Below, piece by piece: positions 7,831-17,448 of a stretch of 33,051 nucleotides of DNA; the first letter of the stretch is position 1; the number at the start of each line of letters is the position of its first letter. Source of the DNA: Hyphomicrobiales bacterium (GTDB lineage: Bacteria > Pseudomonadota > Alphaproteobacteria > Rhizobiales > Methyloligellaceae); contig JAJFHO010000228.1 of NCBI GenBank assembly GCA_021775575.1, positions 1 through 33,051 on the forward strand, given 5' to 3'. The position numbers were made by a program, and so were the translations under genes. A model generated the notes under the pieces. That model saw nothing but the letters and a program-made list of their open reading frames with translations, ran no database searches and was not told where the DNA came from.

Positions 7831-9229
7831 TCCGCTCTGGACACTCGGCGAGGCGATCGCCTCCTGCGATGGATGGCCGGACGGCGACATGGACCAGGAT
7901 GCCGCGCTGTCGAGCGTATCGATCGACAGCCGCACCGTTGAAGCCGGCGCGCTGTTCGTCGCCATCCGCGGCGACAATCTCGATGGCCATGCATATGTCG
8001 GTCAGGCGTTCAAGGCGGGTGCGGGCGCCGCGCTGGTTGCCGAAAATACCAAGGTCGAGGCGGCGGGACCGCTGATCCGGGTTGCCGATACGCTCAAAGG
8101 GCTGGAGCGGCTCGGCAGGTCGGCGCGCGGGCGCACGCGCGCGGCGGTGATCGCGGTGACCGGCAGCGTCGGCAAGACCGGAACCAAAGAGGCGCTGCGC
8201 CTGGCGCTGGAGCATTCGGGCGCGGTCCATGCGTCGGAAAAGTCATATAACAATCAATGGGGCGTACCGCTTTCCCTCGCCAACATGGCGCGCGAAACGC
8301 GCTATGGCGTCTTCGAGGTCGGCATGAATCACGCGGGCGAAATCGAGCCGCTTGTGGCGATGATCCGGCCGCATGTGGCCATCGTCACCACGGTTGAGCC
8401 GGTGCATCTGGAATTTTTCGGGTCCGTTGCGCAAATCGCGGAAGCCAAGGCGGAGATATTCACCGGTCTGGAGAGCGGAGGAACCGCGATTATCAACCGG
8501 GACAATCCGCATTTCGGTCTGTTGGCGCGGCGCGCACGCGAGGCCGGCGCGGGCCGCGTCATCGCTTTCGGCGCCCATGATGAAGCCGACGCGCAGCTTG
8601 TCGAAATACAGGGAAGCGCTGAGGGCTCAACCGTTTGGGCGCGGTTCGGGGGCGAAGCGATCAAATACCGTATCGGCGCTCCGGGGCGGCATTTCGTTAT
8701 CAATTCCCTGGCCGTGCTTGCCGCGGTAACTGCGGTTGGCGGCGATTTGAAACAGGCAGCCGCCGCGCTTGCGCGCTACACGGTTCAAAAGGGCCGGGGC
8801 TTGCGCGAGGTATTCACGCTAACCGACGGTCCGGTCATGCTCATCGATGAAAGTTACAACGCCAACCCGGCCTCGATGCGCGCCGCATTGGCCGCGCTCG
8901 GCGCCGTGCCGCGCTCTGCTCACCCGCGCTGCATTGTGGTCCTCGGCGACATGCTCGAGCTTGGCGACTCAAGCGACGAATTGCACGCCGATCTTGCCGG
9001 TCCGGTTGACGACGCCGGTGTAGATGTTGTTTTTGCCTGCGGGCGGCATATGCGCGCGCTCTTCGATGCTCTGCCCGGCGAACGCCGCGGTGTCTACGCC
9101 GAGACCTCGCAAGGGTTGCTGGACGCGCTGGCCGGGACGGTGCGCGCTGGCGATGTGGTGATGATAAAGGGATCGCTCGGCAGCCGGATGGCGCTGCTGG
9201 TCGATGCGGTACGTAAACAACTTGGCTGA
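7823..9229 (+). CDS. murF: UDP-MurNAc-tripeptide:D-Ala-D-Ala ligase MurF
   Basis: Completes the cytoplasmic pentapeptide by joining D-Ala-D-Ala to UDP-MurNAc-tripeptide with ATP. The 468-residue product has a P-loop of the form TGSVGKTGTK starting near residue 113, the substrate motif SYNNQWGVPLSL, the central GMNHAGEIEPL and VEPVHLEFFGS segments, and DESYNANPASM in the C-terminal domain. ATG 7823 lies inside the last codons of murE (8-nt overlap), so translation is probably coupled. An in-frame ATG at 7784 would extend the protein into murE and is not supported by family length. Confidence 0.96.
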   Translation: MADPLWTLGEAIASCDGWPDGDMDQDAALSSVSIDSRTVEAGALFVAIRGDNLDGHAYVGQAFKAGAGAALVAENTKVEAAGPLIRVADTLKGLERLGRSARGRTRAAVIAVTGSVGKTGTKEALRLALEHSGAVHASEKSYNNQWGVPLSLANMARETRYGVFEVGMNHAGEIEPLVAMIRPHVAIVTTVEPVHLEFFGSVAQIAEAKAEIFTGLESGGTAIINRDNPHFGLLARRAREAGAGRVIAFGAHDEADAQLVEIQGSAEGSTVWARFGGEAIKYRIGAPGRHFVINSLAVLAAVTAVGGDLKQAAAALARYTVQKGRGLREVFTLTDGPVMLIDESYNANPASMRAALAALGAVPRSAHPRCIVVLGDMLELGDSSDELHADLAGPVDDAGVDVVFACGRHMRALFDALPGERRGVYAETSQGLLDALAGTVRAGDVVMIKGSLGSRMALLVDAVRKQLG

Positions 9230-9291
9230 CAGGTAAATCCGGTCGGCGCGACTGCTAAGGGCTACAGGCCCTAAGGGAAAGTGAAGAGAAA

Positions 9292-10377
9292 ATGCTGCAC
9301 TGGCTAACGACGCTGGCCGATCAGTTCCAGCTGCTTAACGTGTTCCGCTACATCACGTTCCGGGCCGGCGGGGCGACCATGACGGCGTTGCTCGTCGTGT
9401 TCCTGTTCGGTCCGGCGCTGATCAATGCGCTGCGCGTTAAACAGGGCAGGGGCCAGCCGATCCGAGACGATGGACCGGTCAGCCATATCGTCGGCAAGCA
9501 GGGAACGCCGACAATGGGCGGGCTGATGATCCTGATGGGGGTCTCGGTCGCCACATTGCTCTGGGCCAATCTGTCGAATGTCTATGTGTGGGTCGTGCTG
9601 GCGCTGACGCTCTGCTATGGCGCCATCGGGCTGTATGACGACTATCTGAAGGTCACCACACGTTCGACAAAAGGGTTTCCGGGCCGCGTCAGGATAACGC
9701 TTGAAGCCGTCGCCGCGGCCATTGCCGCCTATGTCATGGTCAAACTCGGCACCGAGCCTTTGTCGACGTCGCTGACTTTCCCCTTCTTCAAGAATCTACT
9801 GCTGGATCTCGGCCCGTTTTTCGTGCTTCTGGGATGCTTCATCATCGTCGGGGCGGGCAACGCGGTCAATCTGACCGATGGCCTGGATGGCCTGGCGATC
9901 GTGCCGGTCATGATCGCAGCCGCCACCTTCGGGCTCATCACCTACCTCACCGGCAACAAGGTGTTTGCCGATTATCTGCAGATACATTTTGTCCAGGGCG
10001 CCGGTGAGCTCACCATCATCTGCGGCGCGCTGGTCGGCGCCGGGCTCGGTTTCCTGTGGTTCAACGCGCCTCCCGCGACGATCTTCATGGGCGACACCGG
10101 TTCGCTGGCGCTTGGCGGCGCGCTGGGCACTATCGCTGTCGCCATCAAGCATGAGCTCGTGCTGGCCATCGTCGGCGGCCTGTTCGTGCTTGAGACGGTA
10201 TCTGTGATCGTCCAGGTGGTGTCCTTCAAACTGACTGGAAAACGCGTGTTCCGAATGGCGCCGCTGCATCACCATTTCGAGCAGAAAGGGTGGAAGGAGC
10301 CAACCATCGTCATCCGGTTCTGGATCATCGCCATCGTGCTGGCGATGGTCGGGTTGGCGACCCTGAAACTGCGCTAG
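9292..10377 (+). CDS. mraY: Phospho-MurNAc-pentapeptide translocase MraY
   Basis: Integral membrane enzyme that transfers phospho-MurNAc-pentapeptide from UDP to undecaprenyl phosphate, making lipid I. The 361-residue protein is strongly hydrophobic with about ten membrane segments. Conserved cytoplasmic-loop residues are present: GTPTMGG near 71-77, Asp116-Asp117 in [14 protein letters not shown] with Asp196 and Asp199, Asp268 in FMGDTGS and the HHH triplet at 326-328 before FEQKG. The start ATG follows GTGAAGAG 3 nt upstream. The gaps on either side are 62 and 66 bp and hold no gene. Confidence 0.97.
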   Translation: MLHWLTTLADQFQLLNVFRYITFRAGGATMTALLVVFLFGPALINALRVKQGRGQPIRDDGPVSHIVGKQGTPTMGGLMILMGVSVATLLWANLSNVYVWVVLALTLCYGAIGLYDDYLKVTTRSTKGFPGRVRITLEAVAAAIAAYVMVKLGTEPLSTSLTFPFFKNLLLDLGPFFVLLGCFIIVGAGNAVNLTDGLDGLAIVPVMIAAATFGLITYLTGNKVFADYLQIHFVQGAGELTIICGALVGAGLGFLWFNAPPATIFMGDTGSLALGGALGTIAVAIKHELVLAIVGGLFVLETVSVIVQVVSFKLTGKRVFRMAPLHHHFEQKGWKEPTIVIRFWIIAIVLAMVGLATLKLR

Positions 10378-10443
10378 CTTTTCATAGCCGTGCTCCGGAC
10401 AATCTCGACCGGAATCTTCGGAAAACTGCGGTAGTATCCGACC

Positions 10444-11853
10444 ATGATTCCTGTAACTGTTTTCAAAGGAAAAACTGTCGCATTATTCGGCCTCGGGCTG
10501 AGCGGTATCGCCTCGGCGCGGGCATTGATGGCGGGGGGCGCCGCTGTCGCCGCCTGGGACGACACGCCCGGATCGCGTGAAATGGCGGCGGGCAAAGGCG
10601 TGCCGCTTCGCGACCTCGAGGGCGCCGACTGGCGGGAATTCGCCGCGCTTGTTCTGGCGCCCGGTGTGCCGCTGACGCACCCGCATCCGCATTGGACTGT
10701 CGAAAAGGCGAAAAAAGCCGGCATCGAGATCATTGGCGATACCGAGCTGTTTTTCCGCGAGCGCGCCGCGCGGGCGTCGAATTCCCGGGTCATTGCGATA
10801 ACCGGGACCAATGGCAAATCGACCACTGCGGCACTCACCGCTCATGTTCTCGGCGCATCGGGCATGAAGGTCTCGCTCGGCGGCAATATCGGGACGCCTA
10901 TTCTCGATCTGGAGCCGCTTGCCGACGACCGGGTCTATGTCATCGAGTTTTCCTCCTATCAGATCGACCTGACACCGGGCCTCGACGCGACCATTGCGGC
11001 GCTGCTGAATATTGCGCCGGATCACCTCGACCGCCACGGCACGCTGGAGAATTACGCACGCGTCAAGGCACGGATTTTCTCCGGCCTGGGCGCTGACGGC
11101 GTTGCCATCATCGGCGTCGACGACGAGTATTGCCGGGCCATCGCGGCGACGCTCGAGGGCCCCTGTAAGACCGAACAGATTTCAGTCGAAGCTGCGGTGG
11201 AAAATGGCGTCTATGCTCGCGGCGCGATGTTGTTCCAAACCCGCGACGGCCATGTGCTCTTGCAGCGCGACCTGACGGGTGCGCGATCCTTGCGCGGCGC
11301 GCATAATGCCCAGAATGCCGCCGTCGTCCTGGCCATCGCCGGCGCTCTCGGCCTCGACGCCTCTTCCGTCGGCGAGGGTTTCGCCACTTTCCCCGGGCTG
11401 GAACACCGTATGCAGGAAGTGGCGAGGCATGGAAAAGTGCTGTTCGTCAATGATTCCAAGGGTACCAATGCCGATGCCGCGGCGCATGCGCTGGCCAGCT
11501 TCGACAATATTTACTGGATTGCCGGCGGGCTCGCCAAGGCCGGCGGCATCGAGAGCCTGGAACCCTGGTTCCCGCGCATTGCGCACGCCTATCTGATCGG
11601 CGAGGCGGCGGCCGGTTTTGCCGAGACGCTGGAGGGAAAGGTCTCCTATACACTGAGCGGCACCCTCGATGACGCCGTCGTCCAGGCGGCGCGCGACGCG
11701 ACGCGGAGCGGGGCGGCGGAACCGGCGGTGCTGTTGTCGCCGGCCTGTGCATCCTTCGACCAGTATCGCAGTTTCATGGCGCGCGGCGACGCATTTGTAC
11801 AAGCGGTCGCCCGGCTGGACGGTGTTACGATGCATGGGGAGCGCGCGCCATGA
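10444..11853 (+). CDS. murD: UDP-MurNAc-L-alanine:D-glutamate ligase MurD
   Basis: Adds D-glutamate to UDP-MurNAc-L-alanine in the cytoplasm. The 469-residue product begins with the UDP-binding Rossmann segment VALFGLGLSG. It has the ATP loop TGTNGKST at residues 120-127, the IEFSSYQID segment, NIAPDHLDRHG with the Mur-family His, NDSKGTN near residue 337 and LLSPACASFDQY, typical of MurD, near the C-terminus. ATG 10444 has only a poor ribosome-binding site, unlike most neighbours. The stop overlaps the ftsW start by 4 nt (ATGA). Confidence 0.97.
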   Translation: MIPVTVFKGKTVALFGLGLSGIASARALMAGGAAVAAWDDTPGSREMAAGKGVPLRDLEGADWREFAALVLAPGVPLTHPHPHWTVEKAKKAGIEIIGDTELFFRERAARASNSRVIAITGTNGKSTTAALTAHVLGASGMKVSLGGNIGTPILDLEPLADDRVYVIEFSSYQIDLTPGLDATIAALLNIAPDHLDRHGTLENYARVKARIFSGLGADGVAIIGVDDEYCRAIAATLEGPCKTEQISVEAAVENGVYARGAMLFQTRDGHVLLQRDLTGARSLRGAHNAQNAAVVLAIAGALGLDASSVGEGFATFPGLEHRMQEVARHGKVLFVNDSKGTNADAAAHALASFDNIYWIAGGLAKAGGIESLEPWFPRIAHAYLIGEAAAGFAETLEGKVSYTLSGTLDDAVVQAARDATRSGAAEPAVLLSPACASFDQYRSFMARGDAFVQAVARLDGVTMHGERAP

Positions 11854-13019
11854 GACTGAACAGGGCCGACAAAAACCTGTTGTCCGATTGGTGGTTCACC
11901 ATCGACCGGCTCATGCTTGCGGCCATATTGCTGCTTATGGCGGGGGGGCTGGTTCTGTCGTTGGCAGCCAGTCCGTCGGTCGCGGAGCGGCTCGACTATA
12001 ATACTTTTCATTTCTTCAAGCGCCATGCGGCGGCCTTTCTTCCAGCGCTTGTCCTGCTGTTCTTCTGCTCGCTGCTCGAGCCGCGGATGATCCGCCGCGT
12101 CAGCCTCGTCCTGTTTGCGGCCGGCATCGCCTTGATGATCGCAACCCTTTTCTTCGGTCCCGAAACCAAGGGTGCCACGCGGTGGCTCAAATTCGGGGGT
12201 TTTTCGCTGCAGCCCTCGGAATTCGTCAAACCGGCATTCGCCATCCTGAGCGCCTGGTTTTTTTCCGAAAGCCAGAAGCGAAAAGATGTTCCGAGCCTGC
12301 ATATCGCCATTTCCCTCTATGCCGTTTTCGTGGCGTTGCTGATCCTGCAACCCGATTTTGGCCAGGCTTTTCTGGCGACGCTGGTCTGGGGGGGGCTTTT
12401 TTTCATGGCCGGCATGCCGCTCGTCTGGGTGGCGGCGCTGGCCGGCGCGGTCCTGCTGGCGATCGTCATCGCCTATTTCATGGTTCCGCATGTGGCGGGA
12501 AGGATCGACACATTTTTTGATTTTTCAGGACCAGGCAGCTATCAGACCGAGCGCGCGCTTGAATCTTTCGCCAGCGGCGGGTGGTTTGGCAAGGGCCCGG
12601 GCGAGGGGACCGTAAAACAGCTTCTGCCGGACTCCCACGCCGACTTCGTGTTCGCTGTGGTTGCGGAGGAGTTCGGTCTGATTGCCTGCCTGGTGATCGC
12701 CATTCTGTTCGCCTTCGTCGTCATGCGCGGCCTGTTGCGCGTGGTGCCGGAAACCGACGGCTTCATCCGCCACGGCGTCACCGGCTTGATGATGCTGTTC
12801 GGGTTCCAGGCGCTTATCAACATGGCGGTCAATGTGGGATTGTTGCCGGCAAAAGGCATGACGCTTCCCTTCCTGTCCTATGGCGGCTCCTCGCTTCTTT
12901 CGATGGCGGTTGCCATGGGCTTCGCCCTCGGGCTGACCCGGCGCAGGCCGCAGGCTTCGCGCTCCCGGGCCAGGCAGGACGTTGCGGCGCACGGCGGCGC
13001 GCGGGAGCTGGAGACGTGA
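11850..13019 (+). CDS. ftsW: Septal peptidoglycan glycosyltransferase FtsW
   Basis: SEDS-family polymerase that builds glycan strands from lipid II at the septum together with FtsI. The 389-residue protein has about ten membrane segments. Family landmarks are KGATRWL with LQPSEFVKP in the first half, the large periplasmic loop containing PDSHADFVFAVVAEEFG, and the C-terminal signature LPFLSYGGSSLL. The C-terminal tail after the last helix is basic and cytoplasmic. The start ATG overlaps the murD stop, and the stop TGA overlaps the GTG start of murG, so murD-ftsW-murG look translationally coupled. Its location within dcw supports FtsW rather than the elongation paralogue RodA. Confidence 0.96.
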   Translation: MRLNRADKNLLSDWWFTIDRLMLAAILLLMAGGLVLSLAASPSVAERLDYNTFHFFKRHAAAFLPALVLLFFCSLLEPRMIRRVSLVLFAAGIALMIATLFFGPETKGATRWLKFGGFSLQPSEFVKPAFAILSAWFFSESQKRKDVPSLHIAISLYAVFVALLILQPDFGQAFLATLVWGGLFFMAGMPLVWVAALAGAVLLAIVIAYFMVPHVAGRIDTFFDFSGPGSYQTERALESFASGGWFGKGPGEGTVKQLLPDSHADFVFAVVAEEFGLIACLVIAILFAFVVMRGLLRVVPETDGFIRHGVTGLMMLFGFQALINMAVNVGLLPAKGMTLPFLSYGGSSLLSMAVAMGFALGLTRRRPQASRSRARQDVAAHGGARELET

Positions 13020-14119
13020 GCAGCCCGAGCATCATGCTGTCCGCCGGCGGCACCGGCGGCCATCTTTTCCCCGCCCTGGCGCTGGCCCAGGAGCTCAAGC
13101 GCCGCGGCTGGGAGGTCGACCTGATTACCGATATGCGCGGCGACCGGTATGGAACCGGGTTCCCCGCACGCGACATTTACAGAGTGCCGGCGGCGACGCT
13201 GACCGCACGCTCGCCGCTCGCCCTGGCACAGTTGGCGGTCACCTTGATGCGCGGCATCTGGACAGCGCGGCGCTTATTGCGCCGGGTGCAGCCCACGGCG
13301 ATCGCCGGCTTTGGCGGCTATCCGACATTCCCCCCGCTTGTCGCCGCCAAATTGTGCGGAATTCCCGCTTTGGTTCATGAGCAGAATGCGGTCATGGGAC
13401 GCGCAAACCGGGTGCTGCAACGCCTTGCCGCGGTGATCGCGTTGTCGTTTGAGGAGACGCGGCATGTGCCGGAAACCGCGAAATCGAAAGCGCGTTTTAC
13501 CGGTAATCCCGTACGCGACACGGTAATATCAGCGGCGCAAGAGCCATACCGGGCGCCGGCCGGGAACGGTATGTTCGAACTCGTCGTCTTTGGCGGCAGC
13601 CAGGGCGCGCGTTATTTCTCCGAGACGGTGCCGCCGGCGCTGCGCCTTTTGCCGGAGGCGCTGAGGAGCCGGCTGAGCGTTGTGCAGCAGTGCCGCGCGG
13701 AAGATCTGGAGCGCGTACGCACCGCCTATCGCAAAGCCGGCATCGCCGCTGAGCTCGAGACCTTTTTTTCCGACCTGCCTCAACGCCTTGCCTCGGCTCA
13801 TCTCGTTGTCGCCCGCGCCGGGGCGTCGACGGTGGCCGAATTGGCGGTTCTCGGCCGGCCGGCCATTCTCATTCCTTTTTCGCACGCCCTTGACAATGAT
13901 CAGCTTGAAAATGCAACACGTCTGCAGGAGGCGGGGGGCGCCTGGTGCCTGCCCGAGCGCGAACTTTCTCCGGAGAAACTCTCTGCGGAAATCGAACGCC
14001 TGATGACGCACCCCGGCCGGCTTTCGGAAGCGGCGCAAGCGGCGCAAGCCTGTGGTAAACCGTCCGCCGTAAGTCTGCTGGCTGACGAAGTCGAGAAACT
14101 CGCACGCCGCGAGCATTGA
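13016..14119 (+). CDS. murG: UDP-GlcNAc:lipid I GlcNAc transferase MurG
   Basis: Peripheral inner-membrane GT28 glycosyltransferase that converts lipid I to lipid II. The 367-residue product has the N-terminal glycine loop GGTGGHLFPAL from residue 11, GFGGYPTFPP, HEQNAVMGRANRVL, a second glycine loop GGSQGAR, and the UDP-GlcNAc site ARAGASTVAEL followed by LDNDQLENA. I chose GTG 13016, which overlaps the ftsW stop (GTGA) and has GGAG (13003-13006) about 9 nt upstream. An internal ATG at 13034 would leave only four residues before the glycine loop. Confidence 0.96.
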   Translation: MSSPSIMLSAGGTGGHLFPALALAQELKRRGWEVDLITDMRGDRYGTGFPARDIYRVPAATLTARSPLALAQLAVTLMRGIWTARRLLRRVQPTAIAGFGGYPTFPPLVAAKLCGIPALVHEQNAVMGRANRVLQRLAAVIALSFEETRHVPETAKSKARFTGNPVRDTVISAAQEPYRAPAGNGMFELVVFGGSQGARYFSETVPPALRLLPEALRSRLSVVQQCRAEDLERVRTAYRKAGIAAELETFFSDLPQRLASAHLVVARAGASTVAELAVLGRPAILIPFSHALDNDQLENATRLQEAGGAWCLPERELSPEKLSAEIERLMTHPGRLSEAAQAAQACGKPSAVSLLADEVEKLARREH

Positions 14120-14136
14120 CCGGAGGAATAGAGCCT

Positions 14137-15576
14137 ATGCGCATGCCCCGCGATATCGGGCCGTTTCATATTGTCGGCATCGGCGGCATCGGCATGAGCG
14201 CCATTGCCGAGGTCATGCATGACCGCGGCTATGAGGTGCGCGGCAGCGATCTGAAGGAAAGCGCCAATGTGAAACGCCTTAGAGCGAAAGGGATCGGGTG
14301 TTTTGTCGGCCATTCCGCCGCCAATATCGACGGCGCCGAATTCGTTGTGCTCTCCAGCGCGGTCAAAGACGGCAATCCGGAGTTCGACGCCGCCAGGCAG
14401 AAAGGCATTCCGGTCATTCGCCGCGCCGCGATGCTGGCCGAATTGATGCGGGAATGCTCAACCGTTTCGGTCACCGGCACTCATGGCAAGACAACGACCA
14501 CGTCGCTGATCGCGGAATTGCTGGAAACCGCCGGCGTCGACCCGACGGTTATCAGTGGCGGCATCATCCAGAGTTGGCAATCCAATGCGCGCATCGGCCA
14601 GGGCGAATGGATGGTGGTGGAGGCGGATGAATCCGATGGCACCTTCATCGAACTGCCGACGCGGATCGGGGTCGTGACCAATATCGATCCCGAACATATG
14701 GACTATTGGCATACGCTCGAAGCGCTGCACGGCGCATTCAAGACATTTTTCGACAATGTTCCCTTTTACGGTCTCGTCGTCGCCGGGCTCGACCACCCGA
14801 TCGTGCGGGAAATGATCGCAGCGATCCGGCGGGAGCAGACCGGAAAGCGGTTGCTGACCTATGGTGTTGCCGATGACGCCGACGTGCGGCTGGACAATTA
14901 CCGCGTGGAGGAGGGAAAGTCTGTATTCGACGCACGGCTTTCCGGCAAGGCGCCCGGCGGCGCGCGGGTGCTGGAAGGGCTGACGCTTCCTGTTCCGGGC
15001 CGCTATAACGCGCTGAATGCGCTCGCCGCTTTGGCGGTGGCGGCGGAAATCGGGATTGCCGACGACCGCATCCGTGCATCGCTGGGAAATTTCGGTGGTG
15101 TCGGACGCCGCTTCACCCCGACCGGCGAGTGGAAGGGCGTGCGCATATTCGATGATTATGCCCATCACCCGGTCGAGATCGCCGCCGTGCTCAAGGCCGC
15201 GCGCAGCGCCACGTCGGGCAATGTTGTCGCCATCGTGCAGCCGCATCGCTACACCCGGCTGAAGAATTTGTTCGGCGATTTTTGCACCTGCTTTTCCGAC
15301 GCCGATACGGTCATCGTGACGCCGGTCTATTCCGCCGGAGAACAACCGATCGAGGGCATCGGCCGGGATGCCCTGATCGAGGGGTTGAAGCGTCAGGGGC
15401 TCGAAACCGTCCTGCCCACCGAAGACGGCGCCGATGCGCTGGCGGCGGTCGTCGCCGGGGTAGCTGCGCCCGGCGATCTGGTGATCGGACTGGGCGCCGG
15501 CACCATAACCGAATGGGCTCACGCCTTGCCCGAGCGGCTGGGTCAGCTTGATCGAACGCCGGGGCGGAAAACGTGA
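14137..15576 (+). CDS. murC: UDP-MurNAc:L-alanine ligase MurC
   Basis: First amino-acid ligase of the peptidoglycan precursor pathway, adding L-alanine to UDP-MurNAc. The 479-residue product opens with the glycine-rich [17 protein letters not shown]. It has the ATP loop [10 protein letters not shown] from residue 114, [21 protein letters not shown] and the C-terminal [11 protein letters not shown] and QPHRYTR motifs. ATG 14137 lies 9 nt after a strong GGAGGA (14122-14127), which decides it over ATG 14143 and an upstream TTG. The stop overlaps the murB GTG start by 4 nt. Confidence 0.97.
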   Translation: MRMPRDIGPFHIVGIGGIGMSAIAEVMHDRGYEVRGSDLKESANVKRLRAKGIGCFVGHSAANIDGAEFVVLSSAVKDGNPEFDAARQKGIPVIRRAAMLAELMRECSTVSVTGTHGKTTTTSLIAELLETAGVDPTVISGGIIQSWQSNARIGQGEWMVVEADESDGTFIELPTRIGVVTNIDPEHMDYWHTLEALHGAFKTFFDNVPFYGLVVAGLDHPIVREMIAAIRREQTGKRLLTYGVADDADVRLDNYRVEEGKSVFDARLSGKAPGGARVLEGLTLPVPGRYNALNALAALAVAAEIGIADDRIRASLGNFGGVGRRFTPTGEWKGVRIFDDYAHHPVEIAAVLKAARSATSGNVVAIVQPHRYTRLKNLFGDFCTCFSDADTVIVTPVYSAGEQPIEGIGRDALIEGLKRQGLETVLPTEDGADALAAVVAGVAAPGDLVIGLGAGTITEWAHALPERLGQLDRTPGRKT

Positions 15577-16505
15577 ATTTCGCCGATCTCAGCGTCAGCC
15601 TCGCGCGGTCGCTGCCCGAATTGCGGGGCCGGCTCAAGGCCAATACACCACTATCCGACATTACCTGGTTCCGGGTTGGCGGTCCGGCTGAGCTTTTGTT
15701 CACACCAGCCGACGAAGCCGATCTGGCCTATTTCCTCAAACGCTGCCCCGACGACATGCCGGTCACCACCATCGGCCTGGGTTCCAATCTGCTGGTGCGC
15801 GATGGCGGAATTGCCGGCGTCGTCATCCGCTTGGGGCGCGGCTTCGGACAGGTGGAGGCGCAACAGGGATATCGTATCCGCGCCGGGACCGCCGTTCCGG
15901 ATGTGAAAGTCGCGCGGGCGGCCGCCGACGCCGGCATTTCGGGGCTATCCTTTTATCGCGGCATACCGGGCTGCGTCGGTGGCGCCTTGCGCATGAATGC
16001 GGGCGCGCATGGGAATGAGACCAGGAACGTGCTGGTCGAAGCGCGCGCGGTGGACCGTTCGGGCAGCGTGAGCGTCCTTTCCGTCGGCGACATGAATTAC
16101 AGCTACCGCCACTGCGGCGCGCCGCCCGATCTCATCTTCACGCAAGCCCTGTTTCAGGGCGCGGCAGGCGAGAAGGCGCAAATTCTGGCGGAAATGGATG
16201 CGGTGGCCGAATACCGGGAGCAGGCGCAGCCGGTCAAGGCGCGCACCGGCGGCAGCACTTTCAAGAATCCACCCGGCGAAAGCGCATGGAAACTGATCGA
16301 CGCCGCCGGCTGCCGCGGGTTACAGATCGGTGGCGCCAGGGTTTCCGAAAAACACTGCAACTTTCTCATCAACGAGGGAAATGCAACCGCCGCCGACCTG
16401 GAAGAACTTGGCAAAACAGTTCGCGGACGGGTAAAGGAAAGCAGCGGGATCGCGCTCGAATGGGAAATCCGCCGGCTTGGCGTCGCCGCGCACAATAGGG
16501 GATAG
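15573..16505 (+). CDS. murB: UDP-N-acetylenolpyruvoylglucosamine reductase MurB
   Basis: FAD enzyme that reduces enolpyruvyl-UDP-GlcNAc to UDP-MurNAc with NADPH. The 310-residue product has the FAD-binding segments [24 protein letters not shown] and [18 protein letters not shown]. The [10 protein letters not shown] motif carries the catalytic proton donor Ser228, and a C-terminal LEWEIRRLG supplies the conserved Glu. It belongs to the shorter type common in alphaproteobacteria. The start is GTG 15573, overlapping the murC stop (GTGA), which implies coupled translation. Ten nucleotides separate it from ddl. Confidence 0.96.
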   Translation: MNFADLSVSLARSLPELRGRLKANTPLSDITWFRVGGPAELLFTPADEADLAYFLKRCPDDMPVTTIGLGSNLLVRDGGIAGVVIRLGRGFGQVEAQQGYRIRAGTAVPDVKVARAAADAGISGLSFYRGIPGCVGGALRMNAGAHGNETRNVLVEARAVDRSGSVSVLSVGDMNYSYRHCGAPPDLIFTQALFQGAAGEKAQILAEMDAVAEYREQAQPVKARTGGSTFKNPPGESAWKLIDAAGCRGLQIGGARVSEKHCNFLINEGNATAADLEELGKTVRGRVKESSGIALEWEIRRLGVAAHNRG

Positions 16506-16515
16506 GGGAAGAGCT

Positions 16516-17448
16516 GTGACGGGGAAATTCGATCATGTGGCGGTTCTTCTCGGTGGCCTGTCGGCCGAACGCGAGGTGAGCCTGAATTCCGGCGCCGCCT
16601 GTGCGGATGCGCTTGAAGGAGAGGGTTACCGCGTAACCCGCGTCGATGTGGACGTGGACCTGGCGGTGAAACTCCACGAGATCAAACCCGATGTCTGCTT
16701 CAATGCGCTGCATGGCCGCTGGGGCGAGGATGGCTGCGTCCAGGGCCTGCTCGAGACGCTGCAGATTCCCTACACCCATTCAGGCGTGCTTGCCTCCGCC
16801 CTGGCGATGGACAAGGCGCAGGCGAAGACCGCGCTCGAAGCGGTCGGCGTGCCAGTCGCGGAACATAAGATCGTCTCCCGCATGGTGGCGGCGAAAAGCC
16901 ACGTCATGGATCCGCCCTACGTCATCAAACCGGTGGCGGAAGGATCCAGCGTCGGCATCTATATCGTGCGTGAGGATCAGCGGCATCCGCCCCAGGAACT
17001 CACCGCGTCTGACTGGGCGCTCGACGATCAAATCATGGTCGAGCGCTTTATACCGGGAAAGGAACTGACTTGCGCCGTCATGGGCGATGAAGCGCTCGGC
17101 GTAACCGACATTGTTCCTGCCGAAGGCCTCGCATTTTACGACTATGAGGCAAAATACGCTCATGGAGGATCAAAACACGTCCTTCCGGCGGAAATTTCAC
17201 CAAATGTTTACCAATTAATTCAGAAGCTGTCTCTGAAGGCTCACAAGGCTTTGGGCTGTCGCGGCGTTAGCCGGACCGACTTCCGGTTTGATGTCGAATC
17301 CGTTGACGGCGCGCTGGTTTGCCTTGAGGTAAACACGCAGCCCGGCATGACCGCGACGTCGCTCGTGCCGGAGATTGCAGCCCATGCCGGGTGGTCATTT
17401 GGTGAACTGATCCGCTGGATCGTGGAGGACGCTTCTTGCAACCGCTAG
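16516..17448 (+). CDS. ddl: D-alanine:D-alanine ligase Ddl
   Basis: ATP-grasp ligase making the D-Ala-D-Ala dipeptide that MurF uses. The 310-residue product has LLGGLSAEREVSLNSG near the N-terminus, ALHGRWGEDGCVQG, the ATP-grasp glycine/serine loop KPVAEGSSVGIYIV and the metal-binding EVNTQPGMTATSLVPE near the C-terminus. I chose GTG 16516, which has AGGGGA (16504-16509) about 6 nt upstream. A frame beginning at 16477 would lie inside murB. The 3' end overlaps the ftsQ start by 13 nt. Confidence 0.95.
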   Translation: MTGKFDHVAVLLGGLSAEREVSLNSGAACADALEGEGYRVTRVDVDVDLAVKLHEIKPDVCFNALHGRWGEDGCVQGLLETLQIPYTHSGVLASALAMDKAQAKTALEAVGVPVAEHKIVSRMVAAKSHVMDPPYVIKPVAEGSSVGIYIVREDQRHPPQELTASDWALDDQIMVERFIPGKELTCAVMGDEALGVTDIVPAEGLAFYDYEAKYAHGGSKHVLPAEISPNVYQLIQKLSLKAHKALGCRGVSRTDFRFDVESVDGALVCLEVNTQPGMTATSLVPEIAAHAGWSFGELIRWIVEDASCNR